In this document: positions 5,441 to 7,283 of the stretch, in pieces | How positions within the stretch are numbered: the stretch's first letter is position 1 | Layout: each line of letters begins with the position of its first letter | From: RGIG5579 sp045544655 | GTDB taxonomy: Bacteria; Bacillota; Clostridia; Oscillospirales; SIG627 | Length of the DNA: 7,283 nt | Direction of reading: 5' to 3' | NCBI GenBank assembly: GCA_045544655.1 | Contig: JAZPZL010000001.1 | Location: 1-7,283, forward strand | Translations under genes and position numbers: made by a program | The notes under the pieces: model-generated | The model's input: only the letters and a program-made list of their open reading frames with translations | What the model was told of the DNA's origin: nothing | Databases searched by the model: none

Positions 5441-6422
5441 AAAAAAGAAGATCCTATATCTCATCGGAATACTTTTTCTTCTTTTTTCCGTAGGATTTGC
5501 CTGCACCGCCGGTGCTTCCGGGCTTTCTCTGAGGGAAATACTGCAAGCTTTGGCAGATGGAACGGAAAGCGCAGCCGGTAGGATTCTGTATTTGGTACGC
5601 TTACCCAGGCTTGCCGCTTGCCTTGCTTGCGGTGCGGCTCTGGCAGTATCCGGATGCGTGATCCAATGCGCCCTCGCCAATCCTCTTGCCTCCCCGAGCA
5701 TCATCGGAACGGGTGCGGGCGCGGGACTTGCGGTGGTACTTTGGGCCGCCTTTGGCATTATGGGGTGGGCAGTTTCATTTTTTGCCTTTATCGGAGCTTT
5801 TCTCTCCGTTATGACGGTTGCTCTTATTTCCGCAAAGCTTCCCAATTCCAAGGGAAGCGTGATCCTTGTGGGCGTGGCAGTTGCCGCACTCCTGAACGCC
5901 GTTTCGGACGCGGTGGTCAATCTGGTGCCTGAGATCGGTATTTTTCGCAACGATTTTCGGGTTGGAGATTTTTCCTTCGTTCCGCTCTCCCGCATTGCCC
6001 CCGCCTCCTTTTTTATTATTTTGGCTTTTTTTGCCCTTCTGGCTCTGGCAGTACCTATGGACGTGCTTACCCTGGGTGATGAAAATGCAAGGGGCTTAGG
6101 CGTAAATGCAAGCCTTCTGCGGACCGTTCTGCTACTCCTGGCGGCGGTGCTTGCGGGATGTGCGGTGAGCCTTTGCGGTCTGCTATCCTTCGTGGGATTG
6201 GTAGTGCCTCATACGGTAAGAAAGCTTTGGCGAGGGATCCCCGCTTTTCACTTGATCCTTTTATCCGCTCTGTACGGCTCGGGATTCGTCACCTTCTGTG
6301 ACACTCTGGCAAGAAGCGTATTCTCCCCTTCCGAGATCCCGGTTGGGATCCTCTTGGCGTTTTTGGGTGCGCCCTTCTTCCTGTATCTGATCCTTTCGAA
6401 AAAAGGAGGAAATAGCAAATGA
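5409..6422 (+). CDS. FecCD-family ABC transporter permease
   Basis: 337 residues if the ATG at 5409 is used. An ATG at 5388 would add 7 residues; neither has a clear ribosome site, so re-initiation from the overlapping upstream gene is likely (32 or 53 bases of overlap). Multiple hydrophobic segments fill the chain, starting with ILYLIGILFLLFSVGFAC. Family marks: RLPRLAACLACGAALAVSGC (about 64-83), ANPLASPSIIGTGAGAGL (90-107), LGDENARGLGVN (222-233), SFVGLVVPHTVRKLW (260-274, with the cytoplasmic coupling region) and PVGILLAFLGAPFF (311-324). These place it with the permeases of siderophore, haem and cobalamin importers, which usually form homodimers of about 330-residue subunits with a two-fold ATPase. 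Only one permease gene is present, so a homodimer is expected. The stop overlaps the next start as ATGA. Confidence 0.9.
   Translation: MKHLQIYSLPEKKKILYLIGILFLLFSVGFACTAGASGLSLREILQALADGTESAAGRILYLVRLPRLAACLACGAALAVSGCVIQCALANPLASPSIIGTGAGAGLAVVLWAAFGIMGWAVSFFAFIGAFLSVMTVALISAKLPNSKGSVILVGVAVAALLNAVSDAVVNLVPEIGIFRNDFRVGDFSFVPLSRIAPASFFIILAFFALLALAVPMDVLTLGDENARGLGVNASLLRTVLLLLAAVLAGCAVSLCGLLSFVGLVVPHTVRKLWRGIPAFHLILLSALYGSGFVTFCDTLARSVFSPSEIPVGILLAFLGAPFFLYLILSKKGGNSK
6403..6409 (+). promoter_or_regulatory. Shine-Dalgarno site of the ABC ATPase gene
   Basis: AAGGAGG lies 9 bases before the ATG at 6419, within the end of the permease gene. It is among the strongest ribosome sites in the operon and fixes the start. 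Confidence 0.8.
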
Positions 6423-7186
6423 TTACTTTATCAAACGTTTCCTTCGAGTATCCGGTCGGCTTTGGTATTAAAAACATCTCCTTCACCTTAGACCGAGGGG
6501 AATTCATCAGCATCGTCGGTCCCAACGGAGCGGGAAAGACCACCTTGCTCAAGCTTGCGGCGGGACAGCTTACCCCGAAAAAAGGTAGTATCAAAATTGA
6601 AGAAAGAGATATTTCCCAAATGAAAGCGAGGGAAATTGCCAAAGAGATCGCCTATCTTTCCCAAACGGGATTAAAAACGGATCTTACGGTGGAGGACGTG
6701 ATACTGCACGGAAGATTCCCCCATACGCCCTTTCCCCACGTTTACGGAAAAAGAGAGCGGAATATGGCAGAGAGCGCTATGAAAAGAATGGGTCTGCTTC
6801 CTTTTGCCCACCGTCCCTTATCCTCTCTTTCAGGTGGCGAAAGACAAAAGGCGATGATCGCGATGGCTCTTTGCCAAAACAGCAGTGCGCTTTTGCTGGA
6901 TGAGCCAACGGCGTTTCTGGATCCAAGCCATCGCTTGTCTTTGATGGAGGAGCTTGGCTCCCTTATTACAGGCGGAAAGAGTATTCTTTGCGTCCTGCAC
7001 GATCTTCCCCTCGCCCTGCGCTATTCCAACCGCGTTGGGGTCATGCAGGCGGGAAAACTCGTCTCTCTGGAGACACCCGAGCAAACGGTCAAAAGCGGTA
7101 TTTTAACCGAAATTTTCGGAATTGAACTAGGAAAAAGCGAAGACGGATTTTATTATTACGGTAACAGAAAAAATGACACGGACTAA
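6419..7186 (+). CDS. ABC transporter ATP-binding protein (FecE/FhuC/BtuD type)
   Basis: 255 residues, the usual length for the family. The start overlaps the permease stop (ATGA). Walker A GPNGAGKTT (34-42), Q-loop Q82 in YLSQ, signature LSGGERQ (137-143), Walker B ALLLDEP with D161 and E162, D-loop FLD (166-168) and switch His H194 in VLHDLP are all intact, so it should be an active ATPase. The stretch TVEDVILHGRFPHTPFPHVYG (90-110) is typical of the siderophore/cobalamin importer subfamily. It would drive import through the permease encoded just before it, with the substrate-binding lipoprotein two genes up. The last codons and the stop form part of the terminator hairpin. Confidence 0.93.
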   Translation: MITLSNVSFEYPVGFGIKNISFTLDRGEFISIVGPNGAGKTTLLKLAAGQLTPKKGSIKIEERDISQMKAREIAKEIAYLSQTGLKTDLTVEDVILHGRFPHTPFPHVYGKRERNMAESAMKRMGLLPFAHRPLSSLSGGERQKAMIAMALCQNSSALLLDEPTAFLDPSHRLSLMEELGSLITGGKSILCVLHDLPLALRYSNRVGVMQAGKLVSLETPEQTVKSGILTEIFGIELGKSEDGFYYYGNRKNDTD

Positions 7187-7201
7187 TCCGTGTCATTTTT
7201 T
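7168..7201. terminator. Bidirectional intrinsic terminator at operon end
   Basis: A 15-bp perfect inverted repeat (7168-7182 with 7187-7201) has a CTAA loop. The core is TGACACGGA/TCCGTGTCA, flanked by six A on the left and six T on the right, so it can terminate transcription from either side. The TAA stop of the ATPase gene (7184-7186) forms most of the loop. The convergent minus-strand gene ends one base beyond it, at 7202. Confidence 0.9.
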
Positions 7202-7282
7202 CTAGAAATTTGCAACCTGCTCATCCAGCCAAGCAGCTCGGTTCAGAATGAAATCTTGCAGGTAATAGATCTGAGAAGAATA
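7202..7282 (-). CDS. C-terminal end of a convergent gene, possibly CotH-kinase-like (5' end outside window)
   Basis: On the minus strand the frame is open from the window edge to a TAG at 7204-7202, giving 26 residues that end ...YYLQDFILNRAAWLDEQ and VANF. The pattern of a hydrophobic/aromatic helix followed by R-x-x-W-(L/M)-D is like the end of CotH-kinase-family (spore coat or surface) proteins, which often close with a similar helix. The stop directly abuts the two-way terminator, as expected for a real convergent gene. The call rests on a short tail: that it is coding is fairly likely, the family is tentative. Confidence 0.55.
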   Translation of the reverse strand, partial: YSSQIYYLQDFILNRAAWLDEQVANF

Positions 7283-7283
7283 A

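Overview
The window looks like part of a Clostridia-type (Firmicutes) chromosome, probably from an anaerobe. The evidence is strong AGGAGG-like Shine-Dalgarno sites, Gram-positive-style lipoprotein signal peptides, a ferredoxin-containing siroheme reductase and roughly 50% GC. The genus cannot be named from the sequence alone.

Layout: seven plus-strand genes run head to tail from the left edge to about 7186. Gaps are 4 to 13 bases or the genes overlap, with no visible internal promoter or terminator, so they read as one long operon whose promoter lies to the left of the window. The first four genes (the first truncated by the window edge) are tandem paralogues of about 325 to 330 residues. 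Each complete copy has a lipoprotein signal with the lipidated Cys at position 20, a variable charged linker, and a domain that resembles the DUF4886 branch of the SGNH-hydrolase fold. The fifth gene encodes a small siroheme/[4Fe-4S] sulfite/nitrite-reductase-like protein with two extra 4Fe-4S ferredoxin motifs. The last three encode a complete importer of the iron-siderophore/haem/cobalamin class: substrate-binding lipoprotein, FecCD-type permease and ATPase. The operon ends in a 15-bp perfect hairpin with flanking A and T runs, which can work as a terminator in both directions. The stop codon of the last gene sits in its loop. A convergent minus-strand gene, of which only the last 26 codons are visible, ends one base beyond it; its tail resembles CotH-kinase-like proteins.

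How they may work together (inference): the lipoproteins sit on the outer face of the membrane and could bind or hydrolyse an ester- or acyl-bearing ligand. The importer would bring in a metal chelate or tetrapyrrole-like compound, and the cytoplasmic reductase would act on it or need the cofactor supplied. The joining of a diversifying four-copy lipoprotein array to a siroheme reductase and a FecBCD-like importer is the most unusual thing in the window. I do not recognise it as a described system.
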